A stretch of DNA of 64,000 nt, taken from the NCBI GenBank assembly GCA_037127315.1, contig JBBBDQ010000308.1, positions 1,406,001 to 1,470,000 on the forward strand, in the 5' to 3' direction. The notes under the pieces were generated by a model, which was given only the letters and a program-made list of their open reading frames with translations, did no database searches and was not told where the DNA came from. The stretch comes from Ascarosepion bandense. Taxonomy: Eukaryota; Mollusca; Cephalopoda; Sepiida; Sepiidae. The translations under genes and the position numbers were made by a program. This document shows positions 50,155 through 60,179 of the stretch, one piece after another; the stretch's first letter is position 1; each line of letters begins with the position of its first letter.

Positions 50155-50870
50155 TTCTGAGATAAATACCAAGAAACAATAGACCACATAATCTCAGGTT
50201 GTTCTGTACTTGCTCCAAATTAATATAAAAATCGTCACGATAGGGAGTGGGGCAATATTTACATTGGACAATGTGCAAACACAATGGAAAATATGTAAGC
50301 AAACACTAGTATGAACATCACCCAGCACCGGTTACAGAAATTGAAGATGTCGCCATTCTATGGGATTACCCCATCTACACAGAGAGAAAAATTGAAGCAA
50401 ATAGGCCGGACATTATTGTTAAAAACCAGAAAGAAAAAACTTGCCTAATAATTGATATGACTTGTCCAGCGGATTGTAACATAGCAACCAAGGAATTTGA
50501 AAAACTGCCAAAATATAATGACCTGGAAATTGAAATAGAAAAAATGTGGAAATTGAAAACAAGAGTCGTGCCAGTGATAGTAGGTGCACTTGGAATGATA
50601 AAAAATAGAACAAAGCAGCACATTGAAAGAATCTCTGGAAACCCCAGCTTAAGAGATATACAAAAAATTGTCTTGTTAAGTACAGCCCACACACTAAGAA
50701 TTTTGTCTATGTAACGCTAGGGTTAATGGGGAAGATAGAGAAAACATGAAATGGAGCCAAAGCAACACGCCACGACCTGTCTTAGATCTTCCCGCAGACT
50801 TGGTTGGTAGTGCGACCAAAGCAGAAATCGAAATATGATGAAACATGACATAATAATAATAAACGATATC
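50155..50870 (+). pseudogene. LINE-D 3' end in (TAA)n
   Basis: TIDHIISGCSVLAPN-like CCHC block, YEHHPAPVTEIEDVAILWDY-like, ERKIEANRPDIIVKNQKEKT-like (PD and K of the REL endonuclease), LIIDMTCPADCNIATKEFEK, WKLKTRVVPVIVGALGMIKN, ISGNPSLRDIQKIVLLSTAH, TLRILSM and a stop. A 3' UTR of ~150 bp ends at CATGACATAATAATAATA. This is the most nearly open copy. No RT domain. Confidence 0.85.
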
Positions 50871-50948
50871 GGGGAAGTGATTGATATTTGAAATGCCTTG
50901 CTACAAATAATAACCACCAGACATCGGTTGTGATGATGTAAAAGCATC

Positions 50949-51123
50949 TCAAGAAGAAGAAGAAGAAGAAAAGAAGAAGAAGAAGAAGAAGTAGAAGAAG
51001 AAGAAGAAATAAGAAGAAGAAGAAGAAGTAAGAAGAAGAAGAAGAAGTAAGAAGAAGAAGAAGAAGGAAGTAGAAGAAGAAGAAGAAAGTAAAGAAGAAG
51101 AAGAAGAAATGAAGAAGAAGAAG

Positions 51124-51159
<36 letters not shown>

Positions 51160-51345
51160 AGAAGAAGAAATAGAAGAAAAAGAAGAAGAAGAAGAAGAAG
51201 AAGAAGTAGAAGAAGAAGAAGAAGAAGAAGAAGAAGAAGAAGAAGGAAGGTGAAGAAGAAAAGTAATAAGAAGAAGACGTATGAGAATAATAATAAGAAG
51301 AAAGGGAAGAAGGAGGAAGAGAAAAAGAAGATGACTGTGAAGGAT
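50949..51345. repeat. (GAA)n microsatellite
   Basis: About 400 bp of AAG/AAGAAGAAGTAAG imperfect repeats. The poly-Leu/Ser frames are artefacts. Confidence 0.95.
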
Positions 51346-51349
51346 TTTT

Positions 51350-52170
51350 TTTTAATTTTCATTTCACCCCGAGCAAGGCAGAAATGCCACTGATGAGCGG
51401 GGAGCTATATAACTGTAAAAAGATTAATTAGAAAAGAGTGAGGAGTACAAACTAGTTAGAAAGGAGCAATAGAAAGCTGAGAATGCAGGTGCGATGACAG
51501 ATACATAGGTGGAGAGAAAGGGAAGGATATACGGGGGTGGAGAGAGAGCTAAAGTCCAGTGGTTAGTAAATGAGTATTGACTTTGCATTTAAATTTCTGG
51601 AGGTTGTAGCCGTCAGGAAAGCAAGAATATAGGAGCGAGTTCCACAAGCGGGAAGTGCGAGAGAAGAAGCTGAAGGAGTAGAATTGCCGTCTGCATTTGG
51701 CTAACCTGACTGTGAATGGGTGGGACCCAGATGCCAGTCTGGTTGCACGAGTAAACACCTGTTGAGGAGGTACCAGTGACTTAAGTTCGTCCGAGCAGAA
51801 GCCATGAAAATATTTATAGAATAGACAAGGGGAGGCCACATTTCGACTGTGCGGAAGTGGCTGCAGTCGAGCCGCCAGATCAGTACCTATCACATTACAG
51901 ACTCTTCTTTGGAGCCTGTCAAGAATACTGAGGAGAACGGCAGGGGCACCTGACCATAAATGGCAGCAGTACTCCATGCACGAACGGATGGTTGACTTTT
52001 ATATATGCAGGATGGATTCAGGCGGAAAAAACATCCTGGATCGACATAGTGACCCAACCTTCTTAGCAGTAGATTTTGCTATGGATTCAATATAGTGGTT
52101 TCATTTGAGGTCTGAGGAGATAGTAAGGCCGAGGAGGCGTAGTGTATTGCTCTCAGGGAGAATCGCTTGG
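51350..52170 (-). mobile_element. LINE-J 3' part, well preserved
   Basis: Minus frame 51977-51549 (142 codons): MEYCCHLWSGAPAVLLSILD, RLQRRVCNVIGTDLAARLQP, FYKYFHGFCSDELKSLVPPQ, WNSLLYSCFPDGYNLQKFKC, KVNTHLLTTGL stop. Upstream continues to 'MDQAILPESNTLRLLGL' at ~52180-52130. ~95% identical to 12158-12872, so it is the same young subfamily. Tail antisense CACCCCGAGCAAGGCAGAAA preceded by T9. Confidence 0.9.
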
Positions 52171-52174
52171 TCCA

Positions 52175-52596
52175 TGCTTATGGGAGAAGACAAATATGAA
52201 AGAAGGTGATGAAAAGGAAGGAAATGCAGAAGAAATAATAATAAGAATAAAAAGAAGAAGAAGAAGGAGGAGAAGAAGAAGATGATCAGGAGGCACATTA
52301 ATAATAAAAAATAGTAATAAGAAGAATTAATTGAAAAAGCAAAATGATGAAGAAACTAAAAGAAAAAAATAGGGGAAATAAAAAGAAAAAGAAAAAGTAG
52401 AAAGAGAACAAGAATAGAAGAAAAAATATTATAAAAGCCATTATTAAAAAGGATAGAAGAAAGCAGACGACAACGACGACGAAGAAGAAGAAGAAGAGGA
52501 AGGAGAAGGAAACAAAAAAGAGGAAGACTAAAAAGAAGAAAATAAGAAGGACTAATAAGAAAATAACTGAAGAAGAGAAAGAAAAGATTGTAGAAG

Positions 52597-52598
<2 letters not shown>
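52175..52598. repeat. Purine-rich low complexity
   Basis: AAG/GAA-rich repeats, similar to 50.95 kb. Long minus-strand frames are compositional. Confidence 0.8.
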
Positions 52599-52639
<41 letters not shown>

Positions 52640-53313
52640 TTTTTGTGATAAACACCAAGAAACAATAGACCACCTAATCTCAGGCTGTTCTGTGCTTGCT
52701 CCAAATGAATATAAAAATCGCCACAATAGAGTTGGGCAATATTTACATTGGACAATGTGCAAACATTTTGGAAAATCTGTAAACAAACACTGGTATGAAC
52801 ATCACCCAGCACCGGTTACAGAAATAGAAGATGTAACCATTCTATGGGATTACACCATCTACACAGATAGAAAAATTGAAGCAGACAGGCCAGACATTAT
52901 TGTTAAAAACCAGAAGGAGAAAACTTGTCTATTAATTGATATGGCTTGTCCAGTGGATTGTAACATAGTCAAAATATAAATACCTGGAAATTGAAATAGA
53001 AAAAATGTGGAAATTGAAAACAAGAGTTGTGCCAGTGATAATAGGTGCACTTGGAATGATAAAAAATGGAACAAAACAACACATTGAAAGAATCCCTGGA
53101 AACCCCAGCTTAAGAGATATACAAAAAATTGTCTTGTTAAGTACAGCCCACACACTAAGGAAAACTTTATCTATGTAACGCTGGGGATGATAGGGAAGAT
53201 AGAAAAAACATGAAATGGAGCCATAACAACACGCCACGAACCTGCCTTAGGTCTTCCCGCAGACTTGGTTGGTAGTGAGACCAAAACAGAAATCGAAATA
53301 TGATGAAAAATCA

Positions 53314-53345
<32 letters not shown>
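52599..53345 (+). mobile_element. LINE-D 3' end flanked on both sides by TAA repeats
   Basis: (ATA)n 52599-52638, element ~52640-53308, (AAT)n 53309-53344. Coding: HLISGCSVLAPNEYKNRHNR, VGQYLHWTMCKHFGKSVNKH, WYEHHPAPVTEIEDVTILWD, RPDIIVKNQKEKTC..LID (REL active-site region), then a deletion of 'ATKEFEKL' and VVPVIIGALGMIKNGTKQHI, PGNPSLRDIQKIVLLSTAHT. The CCHC motif plus REL endonuclease define R2/R4-type LINEs. R4/Dong elements are known to target TAA repeats. Confidence 0.85.
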
Positions 53346-53373
<28 letters not shown>

Positions 53374-53740
53374 AAAAGAAGAAAAAGAAGAGAAAAAGAG
53401 AAACAAGGAGAATAACAAACAAATTTTCACGTTGAAAAATAATTCAGTTTCCATTAATGAAACTTTAAGTGAAAGCACACAGCATACTAATTAGAACTTG
53501 AGAATAATAGTGCTATCTCGCTCGGCACGAGCATTTTCCTTATCCAGTTTCTTTGCATTTATTCTTTTAAGTGTTTTACCAATAAATTAACTACGCAATA
53601 AACAAATCCCAAAAATGAGAGAAAATGCTGCCCTTGAGAAGAGAAAACGATTTTGAAATATATTCAGTTATTTCAGAAGACTTTGATTTCGCATTGATAA
53701 TTTCAAAATCTCTCAGGTAAATACTCAAGTGAATATAATC
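53346..53740. other. GAA repeats then unassigned sequence
   Basis: Microsatellite to ~53400, then ~340 bp with no recognised feature. Confidence 0.4.
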
Positions 53741-53748
53741 AAACAACG

Positions 53749-53749
<1 letters not shown>

Positions 53750-53819
<70 letters not shown>
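53750..53819. repeat. (CA)n(TA)n microsatellite
   Basis: CA then TA dinucleotide runs next to a LINE-J tail. Confidence 0.95.
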
Positions 53820-53821
<2 letters not shown>

Positions 53822-54520
53822 CGTTTCCCCCCATTCAAGGCGGAACCGCGCAGGGGGTACATAAGAGAGTAAATGTTTAGACAGGAGGAGAATGAAGAAA
53901 AGACGAACCAGTTACAGGGGGTGTCAGAGAAAGTGCAAGAGAAGGAAGGGAACACAGGTGTAAAGAGAGTTGCGAAGGTAGAGAGAAAGGAAAAAAACAA
54001 GATATACGGGGTGATGTAGAAAGGACGGGAGTCAAGTGGATAAGAGATAGGAATTGACATTGCATTTAAATTCCTGGAGGTTTATAGCCGTCAGGAAAGC
54101 AAGCATACGGAAGGGATTTCCACAGACGTGAAGTGCGAGAAAAGAAGCTGGTGGAGTAGAATTGTCGGTTGCATTTGGTCGATCTAACTGTAAATGTGTG
54201 AGACCTTGTTGCCAGTATAGTTGCACGAGTAAATTCTTGTGGTGGGGGCACTAGTGACATAAGTTCGTCGGAGCAGAAGCCATGAAAATATTTGTAGGAG
54301 AGACAGAGTGAACCCACATCCTGCCGGTGAAAAAGTGACTGGAGTCCAGCTGCCAAGTCGAGCCGTATCAGATTACACATTCTTCTTTGGAGCATATCAA
54401 GAACCCTAAGATGAACAGTAGAGACGCCTGACCAGATATGACAACGGTATTCTATGCACGGTCGGATGGTTAATTTGTATATGTGCAAGATGGATTCAGG
54501 AGGAAAACACTTCCTGAATA
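53820..54520 (-). mobile_element. LINE-J 3' part
   Basis: Minus frame 54488-54066 (140 codons): MHIYKLTIRPCIEYRCHIWS, VLDMLQRRMCNLIRLDLAAG, FHRQDVGSLCLSYKYFHGFC, SDELMSLVPPPQEFTRATIL, TVRSTKCNRQFYSTSFFSRT, LWKSLPYACFPDGYKPPGI. The tail antisense (CCCCCCATTCAAGGCGGAAC) is abraded. Moderately preserved. Confidence 0.85.
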
Positions 54521-54713
54521 TAGCACTTTCTGTGCTGGTGTCAATAAAATAGTGCTTAATGTAAAAAATGTGCTATAAATTACATATTACCAATAAATAT
54601 ATATTATGCCTTCACTGGAAGCATAATTTTAAGTTTAATGTACAACGCATTAGTTAAGACTAGCCCTAAACTCAACACCTTAATTTGTTCTACTGGAGGA
54701 CAAATATATATAT

Positions 54714-54815
54714 ACTAGTAGTATAGCCCGGCATTGCTCGGGTGTAATGAAAGCTTTAAAACTAATCCATGGTCCTCCAGCTCAGACTCAGCCTAAAGAA
54801 TATTTGAAATAATAA
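54714..54815 (+). mobile_element. Repeat G, 5' fragment
   Basis: TAGTAGTATAGCCCGGCATT and GGTCCTCCAGCTCAGACTCA, cut at AAAGAATATTTG. Confidence 0.75.
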
Positions 54816-54855
54816 ATTAATTGCGACAATTTACCAATCGCACCTATATATATAT

Positions 54856-55380
54856 ACTAGCAGTATAGCCCGGGTGTAATGAAAGCTTTAAAACTAATCC
54901 ATGCTCTTGGAGCTCAGACTCTTTGGACGCTGGCACGAAAGACTAAAAAAATAGTTGTTTCAAGTTAAAGCGAAAGTGTAGAATATTGAAGTTTGGTGAG
55001 AATCGGATAAAAATTGTGGGTTTGTATAAGGGACGTATCCGATTATATATATATTATCGATTTTCTGCACTATTGAAAACTAACTATTTTCTGCAACCTT
55101 GAAACTTCTGAATATCGTTTCTTATGTCTTTGTCTATGAGTGTATCAAATTTGATTAAAATCGGACCACTCCTTCTATAATCCAATTTTTTCGATATATA
55201 TCGGAGGTACCTCGACACAAAACCTAGCTAAGAACACTCGCAGACGGTTATAGTAAAACTGTGTAAATTTTCAAGAAAATAGGTTCAGCCGTTTCGGAGT
55301 CTATAGGTAACGGACACACACATACACGCACACACATACACGCACACACATACACACACAAAGTTCCATTTATAAATAAG
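54856..55380 (+). mobile_element. Repeat G
   Basis: CTAGCAGTATAGCCCGGGTG, GGTGAGAATCGGATAAAAAT, CTGCAACCTTGAAACTTCTG, TTCAGCCGTTTCGGAGTCTA, GGTAACGGACACACACATAC, ATTTATAAATAAGTTTATA. Confidence 0.85.
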
Positions 55381-55430
55381 TTTATATATATATATATATA
55401 TGTATATATATGTGTGTGTGTGTGTGTGTG

Positions 55431-55470
<40 letters not shown>
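55381..55470. repeat. (TA)n(GT)n(GA)n microsatellite
   Basis: Three dinucleotide runs end to end. Confidence 0.95.
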
Positions 55471-55472
<2 letters not shown>

Positions 55473-55540
55473 AACAAATTGCAAACATTGTGTCTGCTTA
55501 ATTTTAATAAAATCCGTTCAAACTCACGGATAATCTTTCG

Positions 55541-55730
55541 GGTATATAATTGAAAGATATCAGAAATGAGCTGCGACCTTGACAGATGTTATTCATTTCT
55601 CGATGTACCAAGTAATTTCAATTTTTCGAAAATCTCGGAAAGAGATTGAAAGTACTTGGGTACATTGAGAAATGAATGATAATATCTGTCAAGGTCACAG
55701 CTCATTTCTGATATCTTTCAATTATATACG
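55541..55730. repeat. 190-bp near-perfect hairpin (84-bp arms)
   Basis: Arm 1 GGTATATAATTGAAAGATAT, CAGAAATGAGCTGCGACCTT and GACAGATGTTATTCATTTCT. Arm 2 is its complement (CTGTCAAGGTCACAGCTCAT, TTCTGATATCTTTCAATTAT). The loop is ~20 bp. ~90% pairing. A foldback MITE is likely. A long hairpin RNA is possible if it is transcribed. Confidence 0.85.
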
Positions 55731-55733
55731 CCT

Positions 55734-55737
<4 letters not shown>

Positions 55738-55790
<53 letters not shown>

Positions 55791-55886
55791 ACTAATGTGG
55801 AGAAGTTTGTCAGTTAACACATCAGAGTCATGCCGACTTTGAAGTTTTCAGTAAACCAGTGAAAAATGCATGATCAGAACTCAATA

Positions 55887-55940
<54 letters not shown>

Positions 55941-55943
55941 ACT

Positions 55944-56005
<62 letters not shown>

Positions 56006-56006
56006 T
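55738..56006. repeat. (CA)n/(TA)n microsatellites
   Basis: Two CA runs, each followed by TA, separated by ~95 bp of unassigned sequence. Confidence 0.95.
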
Positions 56007-56094
56007 ACCGAAACACGACAGCTCTTGTGTAGTGGTGAAAAATGTTTTTATTATAAATACCAATAATAAAAATTTTACAATAAATATTGCTCTA

Positions 56095-56205
56095 TTAGCA
56101 ATGGCAACCTACTGCGGGACATCGTTCTGCCCAGTCAGTCATGTCTCTTTGGAGACATGATCGCCCAAGCGTGTTTTACGTATGGCACTTAACTGACTGA
56201 CATGT
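56095..56205 (+). mobile_element. SINE-t, 3' third
   Basis: AGCAATGGCAACCTACTGCG, CAGTCATGTCTCTTTGGAGA, TGGCACTTAACTGACTGACA. Confidence 0.85.
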
Positions 56206-56299
56206 CGAGCACTTCTAAAAGTAAATGCCACGAGAAATGTGGATTGTTATTCCAATAGTTCTTACGATTACAAAGATATTTTTCACCCAGCACAGTTGA

Positions 56300-56830
56300 G
56301 CTTCTTCTTCTTCTTCTTTTTCTATGTGCCTTGTTCTTTCAGGACGTAGGCGATCATGTCCTTCCAAGTCCCCGTATCCCTGGTGGAGCTTAACACTCTT
56401 TCTTCTGTAACATCTCACAACCTCCGTTCTGTTATCCACCTGCTCAGGCCCTTCAAATATGTTATCCGCTGCTTTCCCCTCTCACTTTTTCTCTCTATGT
56501 GACCTGTTAGTATCAGGTTCTCTAAGCCCTTCTTTCTCATTGCATGTCCTGGGAACTTCAGTTGTCTCTTCCTGGTGCTCAATAATAATTTCATTTTCGT
56601 TCCATTATTTCCAAAACCTCATTATTGCTCACGTGCTCGGTCCATGATATCCATAGTATCCTTCTGTAGAACTACATTTTAACTGCTTCAAGTTTTTCCT
56701 TCGTGTTTGATGATAAAGTCCAACATTCACTGCCATACTGAAGAACTAACATCACATAGCAATCCAGTACTCACTTGTTTGTTTCTAGTAAAAGTTTCCT
56801 GTGTCTTGATACTTTACTCAAATTCACTAT
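56300..56830 (-). pseudogene. LINE-R C-terminal fragment, antisense
   Basis: Minus: SVWQ*MLDFIIKHEGKT-like, KLEAVKM-like, 'RRILWISWTEHVSNNEVLEI', 'RKRQLKFPGHAMRKKGLENL', 'NRTEVVRCYRRKSVKLHQGY' and ERTRHIEKEEE at the end. The antisense block CATACTGAAGAACTAACATC at ~56738 is the sequence amplified at 1-1057. Confidence 0.8.
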
Positions 56831-56974
56831 CTTCATTTATTTATACAAAATGGAAAAAACAGCTTTAAAATCTTCTCTAAGAACATATCAGCCACAGACA
56901 AACGGGATTAGTTCGTCAAACTGGTTTTAAAAAACCAGAGAGAACAAGAACAAATAAGAATGAAACCATATTTC

Positions 56975-57320
56975 TTCCTCCAATTATCACGACATTTCGA
57001 ATGAACACCATAATTACGGATTTAAAAGCTTAAAAACCGCACCTTACATAGCTCGGCTACAATCGTTTGAAAATGATTTGTTTGAAATAATTAACACCAT
57101 CTTCATAAATACAAAAAAAAAAAATTCCAGAGACATCTTGATTTTGTAGTGAAAGACATCAACTCGTTGAATAAAGTTTTCGGACAAATCAGATAAAACA
57201 GACAATTACTTCAAAATTACCCCAACAGCATACAACACGTTAATTAGAAAGAACCTAACCAAAAATTATAGAAAAGTAGATAACAGCATTAGTCATTTAG
57301 TGCATAGAATATAATAAATA
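56975..57320 (+). pseudogene. GIY-YIG-type reverse transcriptase, N-terminal part (mosaic copy, part 1)
   Basis: The + frame at ~57018-57185 reads FKSLKTAPYIARLQSFENDL, FEIINTIFINTKKKKFQRHL, DFVVKDINSLNKVF. A one-base shift then gives SDKSDKTDNYFKITPTAYNT, LIRKNLTKNYRKVDNSISHL, VHRI and a stop. These are the blocks before the RT core in a Penelope-related RT family with YRDDG in its active site (from memory of the family). It continues at 58256 after SINE-t and element A insertions. Confidence 0.6.
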
Positions 57321-57342
57321 TAATATATATATAAAATAAAGT

Positions 57343-57657
57343 ATATAATGTGCGCTGTGGTGCAATAGATATCGGCTCGGAACGAGAAATCGGGGAACCG
57401 AGTTCGAATTCCAGCTGAATCCATTGTATTCACTTACGCGTAAATACCCTTGGAAAAGGTATTAATCCGTCTCTTCCAATCCAGTTATGAGTTAAATAAT
57501 AGAACACATTGGGTTCTATAGCCTTGGCTGGCCACCAGTCTACCGCAGAAAGCAATGGCAACCTACTGCGGGATAATATTCTGCCCAGTCAATCATGTCT
57601 CTTCCGAGACATAATCGCTCAAAGCGTGCATCACGTATGGCACTTAACTGACTGACT
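57343..57657 (+). mobile_element. SINE-t, full length
   Basis: ATGTGCGCTGTGGTGCAATA to TGGCACTTAACTGACTGACT. All blocks intact, including TCATGTCTCTTCCGAGACAT. One of the best copies. Confidence 0.9.
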
Positions 57658-57779
57658 GAATATAATGGTTGGAAACATGATTAAGGCTGCTACTGGGCAT
57701 AAAGTGGGGGATCTGTTTTCTATTGTAATGCAATAATAAACTGTTCCCTTAATAATTACTAATTAATAATATAATACAT

Positions 57780-57889
57780 CTTTGCTCCCTCTAGCTATGA
57801 ATCAAATAACAGGACAAATTGGGTTCTATAGCCTTGGTTAGCAAACAGCCTACCGCAGAAAGCAATGGTAACCTGCTGCGGGATAATAT
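57780..57889 (+). mobile_element. SINE-t 3' part, left of element A
   Basis: TCTAGCTATGAATCAAATAA, GGGTTCTATAGCCTTGGTTA, ACCTGCTGCGGGATAAT. It resumes at 58199 (GTCTCTTTCGAGACATGATC), so element A sits inside this SINE. Confidence 0.8.
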
Positions 57890-58203
57890 ATGGCCGGGAA
57901 TACCCACATTAAAATGACCATGTGTCACATACAGCCTTGCGTGGGAAGGCTAGTAAATAAGCAGAGTTTGCATTGAAGCAGTCGTCTTAGGATGACTGCT
58001 CTGTAACTCTATAACACTGTCAGCTCTCTGCTTCCGAGCAGAGAGCACAAACCCAGTCGTAGTTCCGCCGAAGGGTAGAACCACGACTCGGTAAAAATAG
58101 ACAGACATATTTTTGGCCCGGCTATATGGCCGGGAATTCCCACATTAAAATGACCATGTGTCACATCCGGCCTTGCGTGGGAAGGCTAGTAAATACAGTC
58201 AAT
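57890..58203 (+). mobile_element. Element A, one partial and one full unit, inside SINE-t
   Basis: The partial unit starts mid-hairpin at ATATGGCCGGGAATACCCAC and ends GCTAGTAAATA (57959). The spacer carries the hairpin GCAGTCGTCTTAGGATGACT. The full unit is CTGTCAGCTCTCTGCTTCCG, GAGCAGAGAGC, CCCAGTCGTAGTTC..GAACCACGACTCGG, AAAAATAGACAGACAT, GGCCCGGCTATATGGCCGGG, TGACCATGTGTCACAT, GGCCTTGCGTGGGAAGGCTA, GTAAATACAGTCAA. The two units are ~95% alike where both exist. Confidence 0.75.
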
Positions 58204-58255
58204 GATGTCTCTTTCGAGACATGATCGCCCAAGCGTGCATCACTTAACTAACTGA
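58204..58255 (+). mobile_element. SINE-t 3' end, right of element A
   Basis: TCTCTTTCGAGACATGATCG, CCCAAGCGTGCATCACTTAA. Confidence 0.75.
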
Positions 58256-58640
58256 TATAATAAAAGTAGCAAAAACATCACCGACAAGCTAAAAATCAGT
58301 GACAGTAAAACTCTGAACTTAAATTTCATGTCTCAAGGACTTAAGGACTCAGCTGAATCCTCAGAGATAGTTGGTTTATTTATTCTGTATAACTTCACTA
58401 CCTACAAGGATTTTAATATGGAGGAAATAGTGTTTTACAGAAACGACTGGCTTATGGTTGTTTAATTTCCACTAAATTTAAAACCGATAGAATTAGGAAA
58501 TTACGGAAGTGAAAAGTCTCAACCCTGAAGTTATGATTAATACTAATCACAAATGGTAGATTTCTTAGGTATTACCCAAGACCTAGTCCCCCTAAAATAA
58601 CAAAATATATTAATATCAATTGTCAAAATTCGAATGAGCG
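58256..58640 (+). pseudogene. GIY-YIG-type reverse transcriptase, catalytic part (mosaic copy, part 2)
   Basis: KNITDKLKISDSKTLN, then SEIVGLFILYNFTTYKDFNM and EEIVFYRNDWLMVV. The family motif is 'LYRDDGL' (YxDD box), mutated here to FYRNDWL, so the active site is lost. Later ITKYININCQNSNE matches the block before the linker to the endonuclease. No GIY-YIG domain follows. Confidence 0.6.
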
Positions 58641-58964
58641 ATTATATTGTTTACCCATGAACTATTTTCACCAATAAAAACCCAAGACATAATAAATTAT
58701 TCATTATTACTACCAAGAAATCCATCAAATTGCGATGGTATTAACATATTTTATCTTTTAATAATAACACGTATAGAAACAGCACATAGGGTGATCTCTC
58801 TTGAATCCCTAGATCCTTCTTACATGTGTTTCCGTCTCTCCCTTCTAATCTCGGTTAGCTATCTTTTCTTTCTCTACCGTTCCTCCTCATCTTCCGACTG
58901 TTCCGTACTTGACAGAATCTCCAAGAATAATGATAAGGCTACTTCTTCTCATCCGTTTGCCCAT

Positions 58965-59246
58965 ATATTTGTGTTTGGTGACTTTAACGCCCATCACGCC
59001 AAGTGACTGGAAAAACCTGGCACAGATATTGTTGGTGTCTACACCATGAATGTTTCAATCACTGAGTCCCTTACGCAAATGGTGGATTTCCCCACGCGTT
59101 TCTCTAATAACACTAATGAACCTGACTCACTAATAGATCTCTGCTTCACTTCCATCCTTGACTCTTGCAATGTCAAGCAGCTCTGCCCTCTCGGGAACAT
59201 TGACCATGTGGTGGTTGTCGTTAACATCTCATTCTACTTCCACTAG
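58965..59246 (+). pseudogene. LINE-J endonuclease domain remnant
   Basis: C-terminal half of an apurinic-endonuclease-like (EEP) domain: GDFNAHH, then FPTRFSNNTNEPDSLIDLCF and GNIDHVVVVV. It would nick the target to start target-primed reverse transcription. The N-terminal half with the first catalytic Glu is not recognisable upstream. Confidence 0.8.
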
Positions 59247-60179
59247 ACCCAAGAATCTCAAACCAGTACAATAACTAACTGCTACCAAAGAGCAGACTCA
59301 GCGATTTCCTGTGTGACGTCCCTTGGAACAAAATTTTTGGTCTTCCCGTTGAAGACTGTGCGTCGGAGGTCTCCTTTTGGGTTAAGGCTGGCATCGATTG
59401 CTATCATCCCAGCCAGGAAGTTGCGACTTAAATCCCATTCGTCTCCGTGGTTCCACCCTGCTTGCTTGGCCGCCAATGCCAACCGGAATCATTTCTTTCG
59501 GCTTTATAGGAGGCATGCGTCGGACCATAACAGGCGCCTTTTCGCTTCTGCTCGTAATTAGTGCAAAAAGATACTTAATGAAGCTAAGCATCTGTTTGCT
59601 ACCAGAATGAAGCAGCGCATAGTATCGCATAAGTTCGGCTCCAAAGATTACCGGCAGCTCCATAAAAGTGTATTAAATAGCAGTAAACCCTCAACCCCCT
59701 TCTAATCAGTGAATTTGAGGTCCTCACCTCTTCAGCGGACAAGGCTGAGTGCTTTTCGCAGATTCTCGACCAACTTGGCACTGGATTCGTCTGGAGTATC
59801 TGTACCCGACTTCCCACCTAGAACTGTGGCCCAATTGAATGACGTCCACATTATCCCCCTCGCTGGTCTCTAAGATAATTTCAAAGCTTGACCCCCATAA
59901 AGTGAACGGAGGTGACAGAATCCCGATCATTGTCCTGAAGAAATGTGCCCTGAACTCTCCTCTGTTCTCTCCAAACTCTATAACTACTGCCTCTCTGCTT
60001 CATGCTTTCCTGACTGCTGGAAGTCCTCCTCTGTGGTTCCTATATTTAAGAATACTGGAGAACCCTCGGACCCCTCTAATTATCTCCCTATCAGCATTCA
60101 ACTGATTTTTGGCAAAGTGTTTGAAGCCATTATCAACGCCGAGGTGGTTCAACATCTTACAGCTCTCTGACAAACATTA

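Noticed and set aside
49781..50187. CRISPR-like or direct-repeat array in AAT region
   Set aside because: Simple trinucleotide repeats without spacers; the context is eukaryotic.
50949..51362. 137-codon poly-Leu/Ser frame
   Set aside because: Direct translation of (GAA)n antisense.
52298..52812. 162-codon hydrophobic frame looking like a membrane protein
   Set aside because: Its C-terminal part is purine-rich low complexity read antisense and its N-terminus is antisense LINE-D.
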